Shown here: positions 17,243-25,475 of the stretch, one piece after another
How positions within the stretch are numbered: the stretch's first letter is position 1
Layout of the letters: each line of letters opens with the position of its first letter
Assembly: GCA_016926735.1 (NCBI GenBank)
Contig: JAFGOA010000106.1
Span: 1-35,656, forward strand
From: Promethearchaeota archaeon
GTDB lineage: Archaea > Asgardarchaeota > Lokiarchaeia > Sigyniarchaeales > SOKP01
Direction of reading: 5' to 3'
Length of the DNA: 35,656 nucleotides
Notes under the pieces: generated by a model
The model's input: only the letters and a program-made list of their open reading frames with translations
Database searches by the model: none
What the model was told of the DNA's origin: nothing
Translations under genes and position numbers: made by a program

Positions 17243-18088
17243 TTATATATTTTTCTTTTGTCTTAATAACCACAAATACAAGCTCCAAACTAAAATGCTT
17301 ATTTTTATGAATAAAAAAAAAGTACCAATTGATGCATTTGGATCTCCTTTTACAAACTCAGCTATACCCATGAATAAAACTGCTGAGATATAATAGGAGC
17401 CAAAACTCATAAAAATTAATACAGTATTATAGCAAGTTTTTGGTCTAGTAATTAACAAGTATGCGGAATAAAACATAATAGGTATTGACCATACTAAATC
17501 AAAACTTCTAATTGTCCAATATCCATTTGGTGCATCTTTATACATACCAGGATAATTTATTACATCTCCTGTAATTAGTACTTCTATAACCTCAGAAATC
17601 CAAAGAAAACCAAAAACTATTCCAAGAATTAATATTATTAATGCAATTATCTTTGATTTTTTGGGATCAAGAGAAGATATTGTTTCTTTTTTAATCTCCT
17701 TTATTCCCATAATTGTATTTAAATATCCTGTTATAACCAAAAAAATAAATATAAAAAAACAAAATTCATTATTGCCTGAATATAATGCATATTCTGCACC
17801 AAGAATGTATGATAAATAAGTATATACTTGATATGTTCCTGTTCCAACCAGAAAATATTTTGGAAACTTCTTTTTATAAATAAAACCAATTCCACTTATA
17901 AGAATCAATGGAGCAATTCCAATTAAAGTCCATAAATCTTGTCCCATTACTTGAAATTTATTGCTATCTGATGTTCGATAAATAATTACATTCAGGAACA
18001 TAGGTCCTAAGATGCTTACAATTATAATTAAAAATCCTGTTAAAAAAAGTTGTATTAAAAATAACTTCATTTCCCATTTTTTGAGCAT
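17243..18088 (-). CDS. Polytopic membrane protein, about eight TM helices
   Basis: Unrecognised integral membrane protein of 281 residues with about eight hydrophobic helices (near 8-31, 50-67, 76-100, 107-125, 144-170, 199-215, 221-244 and 252-275), short loops and a Lys-rich end. Several helices carry Tyr/Ser/Gly faces, but no transport or enzyme motif is evident. It follows the winged-helix regulator gene on the same strand but is separated by 178 bases containing its own BRE/TATA-like element and a direct-repeat array. It may therefore be the regulator's target rather than a co-transcribed gene. Function is unknown. Confidence 0.75.
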   Translation of the reverse strand: MLKKWEMKLFLIQLFLTGFLIIIVSILGPMFLNVIIYRTSDSNKFQVMGQDLWTLIGIAPLILISGIGFIYKKKFPKYFLVGTGTYQVYTYLSYILGAEYALYSGNNEFCFFIFIFLVITGYLNTIMGIKEIKKETISSLDPKKSKIIALIILILGIVFGFLWISEVIEVLITGDVINYPGMYKDAPNGYWTIRSFDLVWSIPIMFYSAYLLITRPKTCYNTVLIFMSFGSYYISAVLFMGIAEFVKGDPNASIGTFFLFIKISILVWSLYLWLLRQKKNI

Positions 18089-18146
18089 ATTTTCTCTATT
18101 ACCTTAATAAATTTAATAATTTATGTATAACTAATTCTAAAAATGA

Positions 18147-18157
18147 GATATAAAACC
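18147..18157 (-). promoter_or_regulatory. TATA/BRE-like promoter element of the 8-TM gene
   Basis: On the minus strand the motif GGTTTTATATC, preceded by an A/G-rich BRE-like AAAAG, lies about 60 bases upstream of the ATG at 18088. This predicts a transcript start near 18125 and a short leader. Confidence 0.4.
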
Positions 18158-18170
18158 TTTTCAAGCCTTC

Positions 18171-18218
18171 TCAAAATAATTTAGATTTTTCAAAATAATT
18201 TAGATTATTCAAAATAAT
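18171..18218. repeat. 19-bp direct repeat array upstream of TATA element
   Basis: Two full 19-bp units beginning TCAAAATAATTTAGAT (18171-18189 and 18190-18208, one base different) and a third half unit (18209-18218) stand head to tail. They lie directly upstream of the TATA element of the 8-TM gene, at roughly two helical turns per unit. This is the layout of an activator or repressor binding array; the regulator encoded next to it is a natural candidate. Confidence 0.5.
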
Positions 18219-18266
18219 GATAATAATTCTTATTATCTTTCTATTGAAGGATATTAAGAAAAAAAG

Positions 18267-19028
18267 CTACATAAATATCTTTCCCTTATTCCAAAAATAA
18301 TCCCAGAGTGATTTTAGAAAATTAATACCTTTTTTATCAAAAATATAAAATGCTTCATTGTAATCTGGAGATTTTTCTCCCACCTTAGAAAAAGCTAAAG
18401 CTCCATTCCCTAAATTAGTAATTAAAATCAAAATAGGAATATTAGATAATACCCTAACTCGATATTGAATATTCTCTGTATCTATTTCCCCTTTTAATTC
18501 TAGCATATGAGGGGGAACAATGAAATTAATCTTTTTAACATTCATATCTATTGGATAAGGATTATCAATCATCATCCAAATTTCTTCTAAAGGAATATTA
18601 AATATCTCTTTTGCTTTATACATAACTTTTCCTATACCTAATATACATTCTGCTTTTTCTAAAGCATTAATACTTTTCATTAAAATCGGAGGAATGTAGT
18701 CTAAACTATGATTTTGAAAATAATTTTTATTTTTAAATATAAATAGAATAGGTTCAAATACAGTTATTACTAACTTTCCAAATGAAGAAATTTCATATTC
18801 TCTACCTGAAGTAATATCTTTTTGAATTAAAGCTACTTCTGCTAATTTTGTTAAATGACGTGAAATTTCTGATTTTGAAATTGTATTGATTAATTCAGAA
18901 ATTTTAGTCATAGATAATTTCTTTTCATTCAATAAGAGTAGAATTTTAATCCTAATAAAATTTGAAAAAGTAGAAATGAGATCCATATAATAAATATAGA
19001 TATCAAATTTAAAAAATTTGCATCTCAT
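18267..19028 (-). CDS. ArsR-type winged-helix regulator with FilR1-like sensor domain
   Basis: Archaeal transcription regulator. Residues about 15-85 form a winged helix: helices over ISTFSNFIRIKILLLL and SMTKISELIN, a recognition helix in SEISRHLTKLAEVALI, and a wing over ITSGREYEIS. Residues 110-250 match the C-terminal layout of the methanogen FilR1/DUF1724 family (GIGKVMYKA, then VRVLSNIPILILITN, then ALAFSKVG), which is thought to sense a small ligand. The gene follows gluconokinase by 9 bases, so it is probably the last gene of the gluconate operon and may regulate that operon or the 8-TM gene downstream. The ATG at 18986 (Met 15) is a likely alternative start, since the first 14 residues lie outside the HTH fold. 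No strong SD precedes either start. Confidence 0.82.
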   Translation of the reverse strand: MRCKFFKFDIYIYYMDLISTFSNFIRIKILLLLNEKKLSMTKISELINTISKSEISRHLTKLAEVALIQKDITSGREYEISSFGKLVITVFEPILFIFKNKNYFQNHSLDYIPPILMKSINALEKAECILGIGKVMYKAKEIFNIPLEEIWMMIDNPYPIDMNVKKINFIVPPHMLELKGEIDTENIQYRVRVLSNIPILILITNLGNGALAFSKVGEKSPDYNEAFYIFDKKGINFLKSLWDYFWNKGKIFM

Positions 19029-19037
19029 AAGTGCTAT

Positions 19038-19523
19038 TCATGATCTATTCTGAATTTCATTTACTATTGTTAAGACAATTTTTTCAATGGATTGATCAAT
19101 GGGAATTTTTATAGCATATTCAGGAATTTCCAAAATATCAAATTGGGAATCTAATAATTCTACTGGCATATAGTGATCCTCTCGCATTAGCATTCTTTCT
19201 GTGATTAAACTCTTTTTTCCATGTAATAAAATAAAAAGAACATTATTATTTTTATTTAAGATCTTCCTATAAGATTCTTTTAAAGCAGAACAAGCCAATA
19301 TTGCTCCTCCTTTGTCGTCCCACTCCTTTATCTTTTTTGATAATAAATCTAACCAAGGTTTTCTGTCAGAATCTTCTAATGGAATGCATTTTTTCATTTT
19401 TCCTATATTATCTTTACTATGAAAATCATCAGCATCATAGCAGGGAATGTCTAATGCTTTAGATAATTCTCTACTAATTGTAGTCTTTCCGCAACTGCAA
19501 ACACCCATAATAATATAGATCAT
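19038..19523 (-). CDS. gntK: Gluconokinase (thermoresistant GntK type)
   Basis: Phosphorylates D-gluconate to 6-phosphogluconate with ATP. The P-loop is GVCSCGKTT (7-15), followed by DADDFHS (30-36), GKMKKCIPLEDSDRKPWL (41-58), CSALKESYR and MPVELLDSQFDILE. This is the full conserved pattern of the bacterial GntK family, at normal length (161). The P-loop has Cys at positions that are usually Ser/Gly, while the essential GKT is kept. The gene lies 69 bases downstream of 6-phosphogluconate dehydrogenase on the same strand, so product and substrate match directly. Shikimate-kinase relatives lack the DDFH and LLDSQF motifs, so the specific call is secure. Bacterial origin by transfer is likely but needs a tree. 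Confidence 0.93.
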   Translation of the reverse strand: MIYIIMGVCSCGKTTISRELSKALDIPCYDADDFHSKDNIGKMKKCIPLEDSDRKPWLDLLSKKIKEWDDKGGAILACSALKESYRKILNKNNNVLFILLHGKKSLITERMLMREDHYMPVELLDSQFDILEIPEYAIKIPIDQSIEKIVLTIVNEIQNRS

Positions 19524-19592
19524 AGTTAAATTTCAATCTCTCTCTTAAATCATATAATTTTCAAGAGTATTACTATTATGCTTCTCTAATAT

Positions 19593-21044
19593 CTATTCTT
19601 TATAATCTGTGCTATTTGTATCTCGATCATAATTTGTCCAATTAGTATGAAATGATTTGTTTGTAGATTCATCTATTCTTCGATATGTATGGGCTCCAAA
19701 ATAATCTCTCTGAGCTTGTATTAAGTTAGCTGGAAGTAATTCTGATCGATATCCATCAAAGTAATTTAATGCACTCCCCATTGCTGGAATAGGAATCCCA
19801 TAATTAATTGCTCTTTTTATCGTCTTCCTCAATCCAAATTGATTTTTATTCAATACCTCTTTAAAATATGGTTCAACAATAAGATTGTCTAATTCTGGAT
19901 TATTATCATACGCTTTTTTTATTTTATTTAAAAAATTACTTCTAATGATGCATCCATTTCTCCAGATTAACGCAATATTACCAAAATTCAAATTCCAGTT
20001 ATTTAAATTACTTGCTTTTTTCATAAGTGCAAAACCCTGAGCATAAGAAATGATTTTTGCCATATAGATCGCATTCTTAAGATCATCAATTATTTGTAAT
20101 CTTTTAGTTTTAATTTTTCTTTCTGGTCCTTTTAAAACCTTGCTTGCTTTAATTCTCTCTTTTTTTTTATTAGAAAGATTTCTTGCAAAAACACTTTCTG
20201 TTATTAATGATAAAGGAACATCTATATCAAGAGCATTGATTGCAGTCCACTTTCCGGTTCCCTTTTGTCCTGCTTTATCTAAAATTTTTTTGATTAAATA
20301 ATCACCATCGCTATCCTTGTATATTAAAATTTCATAAGTAATCTTAATTAAGTAACTATTTAATTCCTCTTTATCCCATTTTTTGAAAATATTATGCATT
20401 TCTTCATAATTTAATCCAATAAAATCTCTCATTATATGGAATGCTTCACTGATAATTTGCATATCTCCATATTCTATTCCATTATGAACCATTTTAACAA
20501 AATGTCCCGCCCCATTATCTCCAATCCAATTACAACATGGATTGTTAGTATTATCTTTGGCAGATATTTTTTGAAAAATTTCCTTTACTTCTGTCCATGC
20601 TTTATAAGATCCCCCTGGCATCAAACTTGGACCATTTAGAGCTCCTTCTTCTCCTCCAGAAATACCCATTCCAATATAAAGAAACCCTTTTTCTTCAGTC
20701 TGCTTAGTTCTTCTTATTGTATCTTTATAATTTGAATTTCCGCCATCAATAATTATATCTCCTTTTTCTAAAAATGGAATTAATTTTTCAATAAGTGAAT
20801 CAATAGCTTCTCCAGCCTTAACCATTATCAATATTTTTCTTGGTTTTTTTAATTGTTTTGTTAAATCTTCGATATCTTTAGATGCTATAATATTTTTATT
20901 CTTTCCTCTTGAATTAATAAAATCATTGATTTTTTTAATCGTTCGGTTATATACTGCTACTCGATAACCTTTACTTTCTATATTTAGTGCTAGATTTTCA
21001 CCCATAACACCTAATCCTATTAATCCAATATCTGCATTTCTCAA
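19593..21044 (-). CDS. gnd: 6-phosphogluconate dehydrogenase, decarboxylating
   Basis: Oxidises and decarboxylates 6-phosphogluconate to ribulose 5-phosphate, giving NADPH. The Rossmann motif GLIGLGVMGENLALN (7-21) is followed by NRT (33-35), typical of NADP use. Also seen: SGGEEGALNGPSLMPGG (129-145), the catalytic HFVKMVHNGIEYGDM (K184, H187, N188, E191), a GQKGTGKWT loop, and a C-terminal RRID...FHTNW that closes the active site across the dimer. At 483 residues it is the long, bacterial/eukaryal form, not the short GndA type found in some haloarchaea. The TTG start has a GAGTGA SD overlapping the stop of the upstream CCG gene 7 bases away, so the two are translationally close. Together with gntK it makes a complete gluconate shunt to pentose phosphate. 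Confidence 0.95.
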   Translation of the reverse strand: MRNADIGLIGLGVMGENLALNIESKGYRVAVYNRTIKKINDFINSRGKNKNIIASKDIEDLTKQLKKPRKILIMVKAGEAIDSLIEKLIPFLEKGDIIIDGGNSNYKDTIRRTKQTEEKGFLYIGMGISGGEEGALNGPSLMPGGSYKAWTEVKEIFQKISAKDNTNNPCCNWIGDNGAGHFVKMVHNGIEYGDMQIISEAFHIMRDFIGLNYEEMHNIFKKWDKEELNSYLIKITYEILIYKDSDGDYLIKKILDKAGQKGTGKWTAINALDIDVPLSLITESVFARNLSNKKKERIKASKVLKGPERKIKTKRLQIIDDLKNAIYMAKIISYAQGFALMKKASNLNNWNLNFGNIALIWRNGCIIRSNFLNKIKKAYDNNPELDNLIVEPYFKEVLNKNQFGLRKTIKRAINYGIPIPAMGSALNYFDGYRSELLPANLIQAQRDYFGAHTYRRIDESTNKSFHTNWTNYDRDTNSTDYKE

Positions 21045-21051
21045 TTTGTAT

Positions 21052-22143
21052 TCACTCTTTTAACCCTTTTAAATTTATGATATAATTATCATCTGGTTTT
21101 TCTAATATTTCTAATAAATTATACTTATCAATCATTTCTAATAGACCAAGAATAGTAAGTCTATGATTATATTTTTTATTTGCATCATAAAAATTTCGGA
21201 AGCAAAAAGGACATTCAGTTGTAAGTATATCTGCACCTATTGTATTTGATTCAATACATCTTAAACTTGCAGCTTTTAATGAAAAACCTGGATATGCTGC
21301 TCTCACACCTCCTCCTGCACCACAACATATAGAGTCCATTTTTATATTATTCATTTCTTTAAATTGAATTTTTGTATCATGTTTAAGTTGATTAAGAATA
21401 ATTCTTGGTTTTTCAAACCAATTCTTAATTTTCTTATCAAGTTTGTTTATATCAAAGGATAAATTATCGTTTTGTTCTCTAAGTTCTTGTTCAAATTCAA
21501 TCCCAAAATGTCTCCCTAAATGACAAGGATCATGATAAGTGATAATTTTTCCCTCTAGTTCTTGGTTGTGTTTAAATCTAATTTTATTATCATTAATTAA
21601 TAAAGCAATTAGGTCAATAATGTGCAATGTATCATATTTAAGTGGTAAACCATTATTCCATTTAGGATAATCAATGGTAAAGGTTCTATAACAACCGGCA
21701 CAAGAGAAAATTATTTTTTTTATATTTTTGATACTTTCTAAATTTTTATTCATTAATTTCTGAGCTGTTTTTATAGCACCAATTCTAAAAAAGGGACTTC
21801 CACAACAGACTTCTTCTGAAATTAATGTAAAATTAATCCCTAATTGTTCTAATATTCTACACGTAGAGATGGCATTATTAACTTGCCTAAAATTTGCTGT
21901 ACAACCCACATAATAGACAATTTTATTTTTATTATTATTGAGATGTTTTTCAAAACCTGCTTCTTTTACCCACCTAAATCGATAATCTGAAGATTCTCCA
22001 TAAGGATTATCCAATTCTTCTACAAACTTTTTAATTAGTTCAAGGGAGCTATTTAGAGGAACTCTCTCTTTAGCAAAAGCTTTTTTCAGTGCTTCAATAA
22101 TATCTACCATAGGATATTTATTGTCATTTTGAATTGAACACAT
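21052..22143 (-). CDS. CCG-domain Fe-S oxidoreductase subunit (HdrB/GlpC/GlcF-like)
   Basis: Two CCG (cysteine-rich) domains. The first has C81, C113-C114, C148 and C151; the second has C207, C273-C274, C311 and C314. Each can bind a non-cubane or [4Fe-4S]-type cluster, as in HdrB and the C-terminal half of GlpC, GlcF and HdrD. The N-terminal NPYGE...RFRW linker is the one that in GlcF/GlpC/HdrD joins a 2x[4Fe-4S] ferredoxin domain, but no CxxCxxC ferredoxin motif precedes it here. The subunit therefore seems to have lost that domain or to receive electrons from a separate ferredoxin. It is the first gene of the operon with gnd, gntK and the regulator, which suggests a role in hydroxy-acid oxidation or in electron transfer linked to sugar-acid use. 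The partner flavoprotein is not in the window. Confidence 0.85.
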   Translation of the reverse strand: MCSIQNDNKYPMVDIIEALKKAFAKERVPLNSSLELIKKFVEELDNPYGESSDYRFRWVKEAGFEKHLNNNKNKIVYYVGCTANFRQVNNAISTCRILEQLGINFTLISEEVCCGSPFFRIGAIKTAQKLMNKNLESIKNIKKIIFSCAGCYRTFTIDYPKWNNGLPLKYDTLHIIDLIALLINDNKIRFKHNQELEGKIITYHDPCHLGRHFGIEFEQELREQNDNLSFDINKLDKKIKNWFEKPRIILNQLKHDTKIQFKEMNNIKMDSICCGAGGGVRAAYPGFSLKAASLRCIESNTIGADILTTECPFCFRNFYDANKKYNHRLTILGLLEMIDKYNLLEILEKPDDNYIINLKGLKE

Positions 22144-22362
22144 ATCAGATTTTACAGAAGATAATTTGCTTTTATAAGTTAATATAATATAAGATTTGTA
22201 ACCTATTTTAATAATAACTTATATAGAATTAAAAGAGTTCTAATTTGATTAATTTGTTTGACAAACTTATGAACAAAATTCAATAATGAGATTTTTTCCT
22301 TTATTATTAAAATAAATCTATTTATCCAATTAAAAATGGTTTTTACTTTATACATTTTTTTT

Positions 22363-23163
22363 TTATTTCAACATTTTTCTTTGAAGAGCTAACATATTAC
22401 CAACATAGAAAGCTACTAATGAAGCAACTATAATAAATGGAAAAAATGTAATTATTATCAATGCTAAAACGGGTTTTACATAGATAAAATATGATGTTAG
22501 AATATATATGAAGTATAAAGTCGAGTTAATAGCTGATAATTTTAAATTTAAAGAAAAATATCCTGCAATAAGATTGGCAATACCAAATACTAAAATAAGT
22601 TCTGCTAAAGATATAAGTACTACTTGTGGTATAATACTTATTAATATCTCATCCATAGAGAAAAATCTAAAATATAAAGAAGATGCAAAATATTCTGTTG
22701 CCATAATATTCAAGTATGTAAGCAAGATTCCTAAAGGTACAAGAACTAACCATGTTTCAAACAATCTAATTTTCAAGGAAGGGGCTATTTTCCTCCTTAG
22801 ATTTATTTCTATGATGGTATCAACATGATTTACATTTTTTGCTGTTATATTATAATCAGGAGAAAAATCATCGATAAAATCCTCCAGGATATTATTAAGT
22901 ATTTTACTTACCAAAGCAGTATTATCTCGAGCGCTTACAATTGCAGCTCCAAAAATTTCTTCTTCTGGTTTTGTTTCGAGTATTAATTTATTTCCTTCCC
23001 CAAGATCTACAAATTTTATTATGCTTTCAAGTGCTTCTCTACTAAAATTAACAATAGATGTAAAAAATCCAATTAATAGATTATCATCCTGTTCTTGTTG
23101 GACAAAATTCTTAGAATATATCAATCTACCATTTGAATTTAATATATATATTTTTTTAATCAT
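22363..23163 (-). CDS. Longin-like domain protein with C-terminal membrane helices
   Basis: Residues 1-115 look like a longin/roadblock-type sheet-helix domain: KKIYILNSNGRLIYSKNF opening strands, then GFFTSIVNFSREAL as the first helix, a strand over NKLILET, and a last long helix (DNTALVSKILNNILEDFIDDF). This pattern (strand, GRxIYS, then GFF..I..FS) is that of longin domains in SNARE, adaptin and TRAPP proteins and of Asgard longins. After a charged linker (118-130) come about four hydrophobic helices (near 133-155, 170-198, 206-228 and 231-258), so the longin domain is tethered to the membrane on the cytosolic side. It has a strong GGAGG ribosome site, 7 bases before ATG. It follows the RWD/pseudo-ABC gene by 21 bases in one operon. 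The fold call is by eye and moderately strong. Confidence 0.65.
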   Translation of the reverse strand: MIKKIYILNSNGRLIYSKNFVQQEQDDNLLIGFFTSIVNFSREALESIIKFVDLGEGNKLILETKPEEEIFGAAIVSARDNTALVSKILNNILEDFIDDFSPDYNITAKNVNHVDTIIEINLRRKIAPSLKIRLFETWLVLVPLGILLTYLNIMATEYFASSLYFRFFSMDEILISIIPQVVLISLAELILVFGIANLIAGYFSLNLKLSAINSTLYFIYILTSYFIYVKPVLALIIITFFPFIIVASLVAFYVGNMLALQRKMLK

Positions 23164-23170
23164 TAATTTT

Positions 23171-23175
23171 CCTCC
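23171..23175 (-). promoter_or_regulatory. Consensus Shine-Dalgarno for the longin-TM gene
   Basis: GGAGG stands 7 bases before the ATG at 23163, in the 21-base gap after the RWD/pseudo-ABC gene. It supports the start and tight translation within a two-gene operon. Confidence 0.6.
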
Positions 23176-23184
23176 ATATTATCG

Positions 23185-24897
23185 TTAAGTTATCTCCAAG
23201 AATTCTACAAATTCATGAAGTGATGCTCTATATCTCTTAAAACTTTGTAGTTGTTTTCCAAAAATATGTATAATTTTTTTTATTATATTATTTGGATCTT
23301 CCTTTGGAAATAATTTATATTTTTCAAATTTTCTTTCTTCAATCACTATTGCAGTTTCTAATTCAAATAATTTTTTAATATCTTGTTGATCAGGATAATT
23401 TAGTTCAATTGATATTAATTCTGCTGATTGCGGAATTTTTTTAAGAAGCTGTTTCATAGTTCCAGAATCGACTTTTTTACCCGTTATAGTAACAATTTTT
23501 TCACATTCAGCTACTATTTTCTCTGGACCGTGAATTAAAATGGCAACATGAAATTTCATTTTAATTAATTCTAAATATCTATTTAATCGCTCTTGCTCCA
23601 ATTTAGTTATCTTTCCTTTCGGAATGGATAACATAATAATTTTAGGATTTTGGAATAGAGCTTGTGCTATTAAAAACAAATAGATTTCTAAGTGAGTAAA
23701 TTTATTTAATCTTATTTTTTTCTTTCCCAATAGACCTAATGATTCTAAGATTTTATCAATATATTCTTTTTTTCTTTTAATTCTCCTAAAAAATGAAAAT
23801 CCTTTGAATAAATGGATAATATAATAGATAATATTCTTTAATTTTTTATAGTTATATTCAGATTGTTTATTATCAATATCATTCTTTAGATTTTTTAAGT
23901 TTGATATGTTTTTGGTGATATATCTTATCGCTTTTTTCAATTTCACATTTTTTAGTTTAGGATCAATTCTATATTGTATATGAATTAAGTCTTCTAAGTC
24001 GTTTTTACTTGTTAATTGTATAAACTTACCAAAAATAGATATTACTCCTGAAAAATCAATTCTTTTACCACTGATTATATTAAAGAGTTTTTTGATGCTT
24101 AATGTTTCAATACTATCCTCAGAATTCCCTTTATATAAAAATCCAATAGATTGTCCTCTATGTACTCTAAAAGATAACTTTTCAATATTTTTTCCAATAA
24201 TAATATTATCACATAATAAATGTTGGGAATTTTTATAATAATCTTGAATTTTCTCATATTGGACTATTAAATTAATTAGGTTATTGAGTACATCAATAAT
24301 ATGAGGTGGGTTAAATTCATCCCAATTAATCAATATTTCTGAATTTATAAAATCTTCTACTCTTATAATTTTACTTAATTCCTTGGAAAAATAAAAAATT
24401 GGTCTTAGTGGATACAATTCAAAATTGATTTTAAGTTCTAAGGTTAGATTTGGAAAAGATATAAAAACTTCCCTAAAATAAGTAATATCATTTATTGAAT
24501 AATTTTCAAATTCTTCATCTAGAAGTTCTATCTCATTTTTTAATACATTTATATGATATTCTAATTCTTTAAAAATCAAATCATCAATTCTGTTTATGAT
24601 CTTTCTTGGGCTTATTAAACCATCATCATCAAAATCGGGATCAACAATTATTTGATTAAAATCAAACTCAGTTTCGATTGGAGTGTTTACTTGAACTAAA
24701 GGAAAAGCTTTTTTTAAAACGTCTTGGCTGGGGAATAATAAAACCTCAATATAACTTTTTTTATAATTTAAATCTAAAATCGTAGAAAAGCCAAATGTAT
24801 TCTTTTGATAAATCATCCAATAATGTTTAGAAAATCTAATTGCTTCTAATATCTTTTCTCTAATATGTTCTAGCTCTTCTTTTCTAGATCTAAACAA
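23185..24897 (-). CDS. Tandem UBC/RWD-like module fused to degenerate ABC ATPase
   Basis: A 570-residue two-part protein. Residues about 25-215 contain two stretches resembling UBC/RWD (E2) folds. The clearer one (140-212) has a strand pair, LYPLRPIFYF in the place of the E2 YPxxPP turn, a Trp (W192), then PPHIIDVL leading the final helix; no catalytic Cys is present. Residues 228-480 follow an ABC nucleotide-binding domain in outline, but every catalytic motif is altered: GFLYKGNSEDSIETL (252-266) at Walker A lacks GKT/S, LNKFTHLE replaces LSGGQ, and IMLSIPKG (421-428) replaces LDEP. A His at the H-loop position (H456) remains. The C-terminal 90 residues resemble the tail of drug-exporter ATPases. 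ATP hydrolysis is therefore unlikely; a scaffold or regulatory role is inferred. TTG start with an adjacent GAGAG. Confidence 0.6.
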   Translation of the reverse strand: MFRSRKEELEHIREKILEAIRFSKHYWMIYQKNTFGFSTILDLNYKKSYIEVLLFPSQDVLKKAFPLVQVNTPIETEFDFNQIIVDPDFDDDGLISPRKIINRIDDLIFKELEYHINVLKNEIELLDEEFENYSINDITYFREVFISFPNLTLELKINFELYPLRPIFYFSKELSKIIRVEDFINSEILINWDEFNPPHIIDVLNNLINLIVQYEKIQDYYKNSQHLLCDNIIIGKNIEKLSFRVHRGQSIGFLYKGNSEDSIETLSIKKLFNIISGKRIDFSGVISIFGKFIQLTSKNDLEDLIHIQYRIDPKLKNVKLKKAIRYITKNISNLKNLKNDIDNKQSEYNYKKLKNIIYYIIHLFKGFSFFRRIKRKKEYIDKILESLGLLGKKKIRLNKFTHLEIYLFLIAQALFQNPKIIMLSIPKGKITKLEQERLNRYLELIKMKFHVAILIHGPEKIVAECEKIVTITGKKVDSGTMKQLLKKIPQSAELISIELNYPDQQDIKKLFELETAIVIEERKFEKYKLFPKEDPNNIIKKIIHIFGKQLQSFKRYRASLHEFVEFLEIT

Positions 24898-25019
24898 CTC
24901 TCTTAACTCTTTGAAGTAATAATTTCTGAATGATTATTAATTCATCAAAACTATTTATATTGGTATTGTTTTAAAAGCTTTTATTTCTTTTTGAATGGTA
25001 TTCAAATTAATTGATTTTA

Positions 25020-25280
25020 GAATTAGACTACTAACATTTAAAGAAGTTGGATTCTTGCTTCTATGGCCATAAAACCTGAGAGATCTTTTACATAATCTCC
25101 ACTAGATTAACTTCCCGTAGGCTCTATGATAGATGGATGATAAATAATTGATTTTCTTGTTTATTAATATCTTTAATTGAACTTCCTTTGATTTGAAAAA
25201 TGTGGAGTATTATAATCTGGTGAATCCTATACATATTCATCCATATCATAAAAATTTGGTTTTCTACTACAATATAGTAA
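25020..25280 (-). pseudogene. Possible decayed coding remnant
   Basis: The 578-base gap 24898-25475 lies between divergent genes. On the minus strand one single frame reads protein-like segments broken only by stop codons: RKPNFYDMDEYV, then DSPDYNTPHFSNQRKFN, then IIYHPSIIEPTGS, then SGDYVKDLSGFMAIEARIQLL. The segment is less AT-rich than its surroundings and has normal-looking codons, as expected of an old gene in decay. I do not recognise the family. It may also be chance. The rest of the gap should contain the promoters of the RWD/pseudo-ABC gene (left) and the longin-like gene (right, with a TATA-like stretch near 25462-25472). Confidence 0.3.
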
Positions 25281-25475
25281 TAATTTTTAATCCTAAAAAA
25301 TAAAAAAGAGAATTAAACTTTAATTATAATGCTTATTTTAGTATTATTCTTTCTTCTAATCCTTGATTTATTATCGATATGGTATTAAAAAAAAAAATTA
25401 AATATAAAAAATTCTACTATTTATTTGGTTAAGGTTTTTTATTTTTAGATTCAAAATTAAATTATTTATATAAAA

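Noticed and set aside
19038-19523. Cys residues in the gluconokinase P-loop as a sign of inactivation
   Set aside because: The positions changed are the variable x positions of GxxxxGK[ST]; the essential Gly, Lys and Thr residues are present.
22256-22266. GTTTG-A-CAAAC inverted repeat upstream of the CCG operon
   Set aside because: Arms of only five bases and no second copy nearby; too weak to report as a regulatory site.
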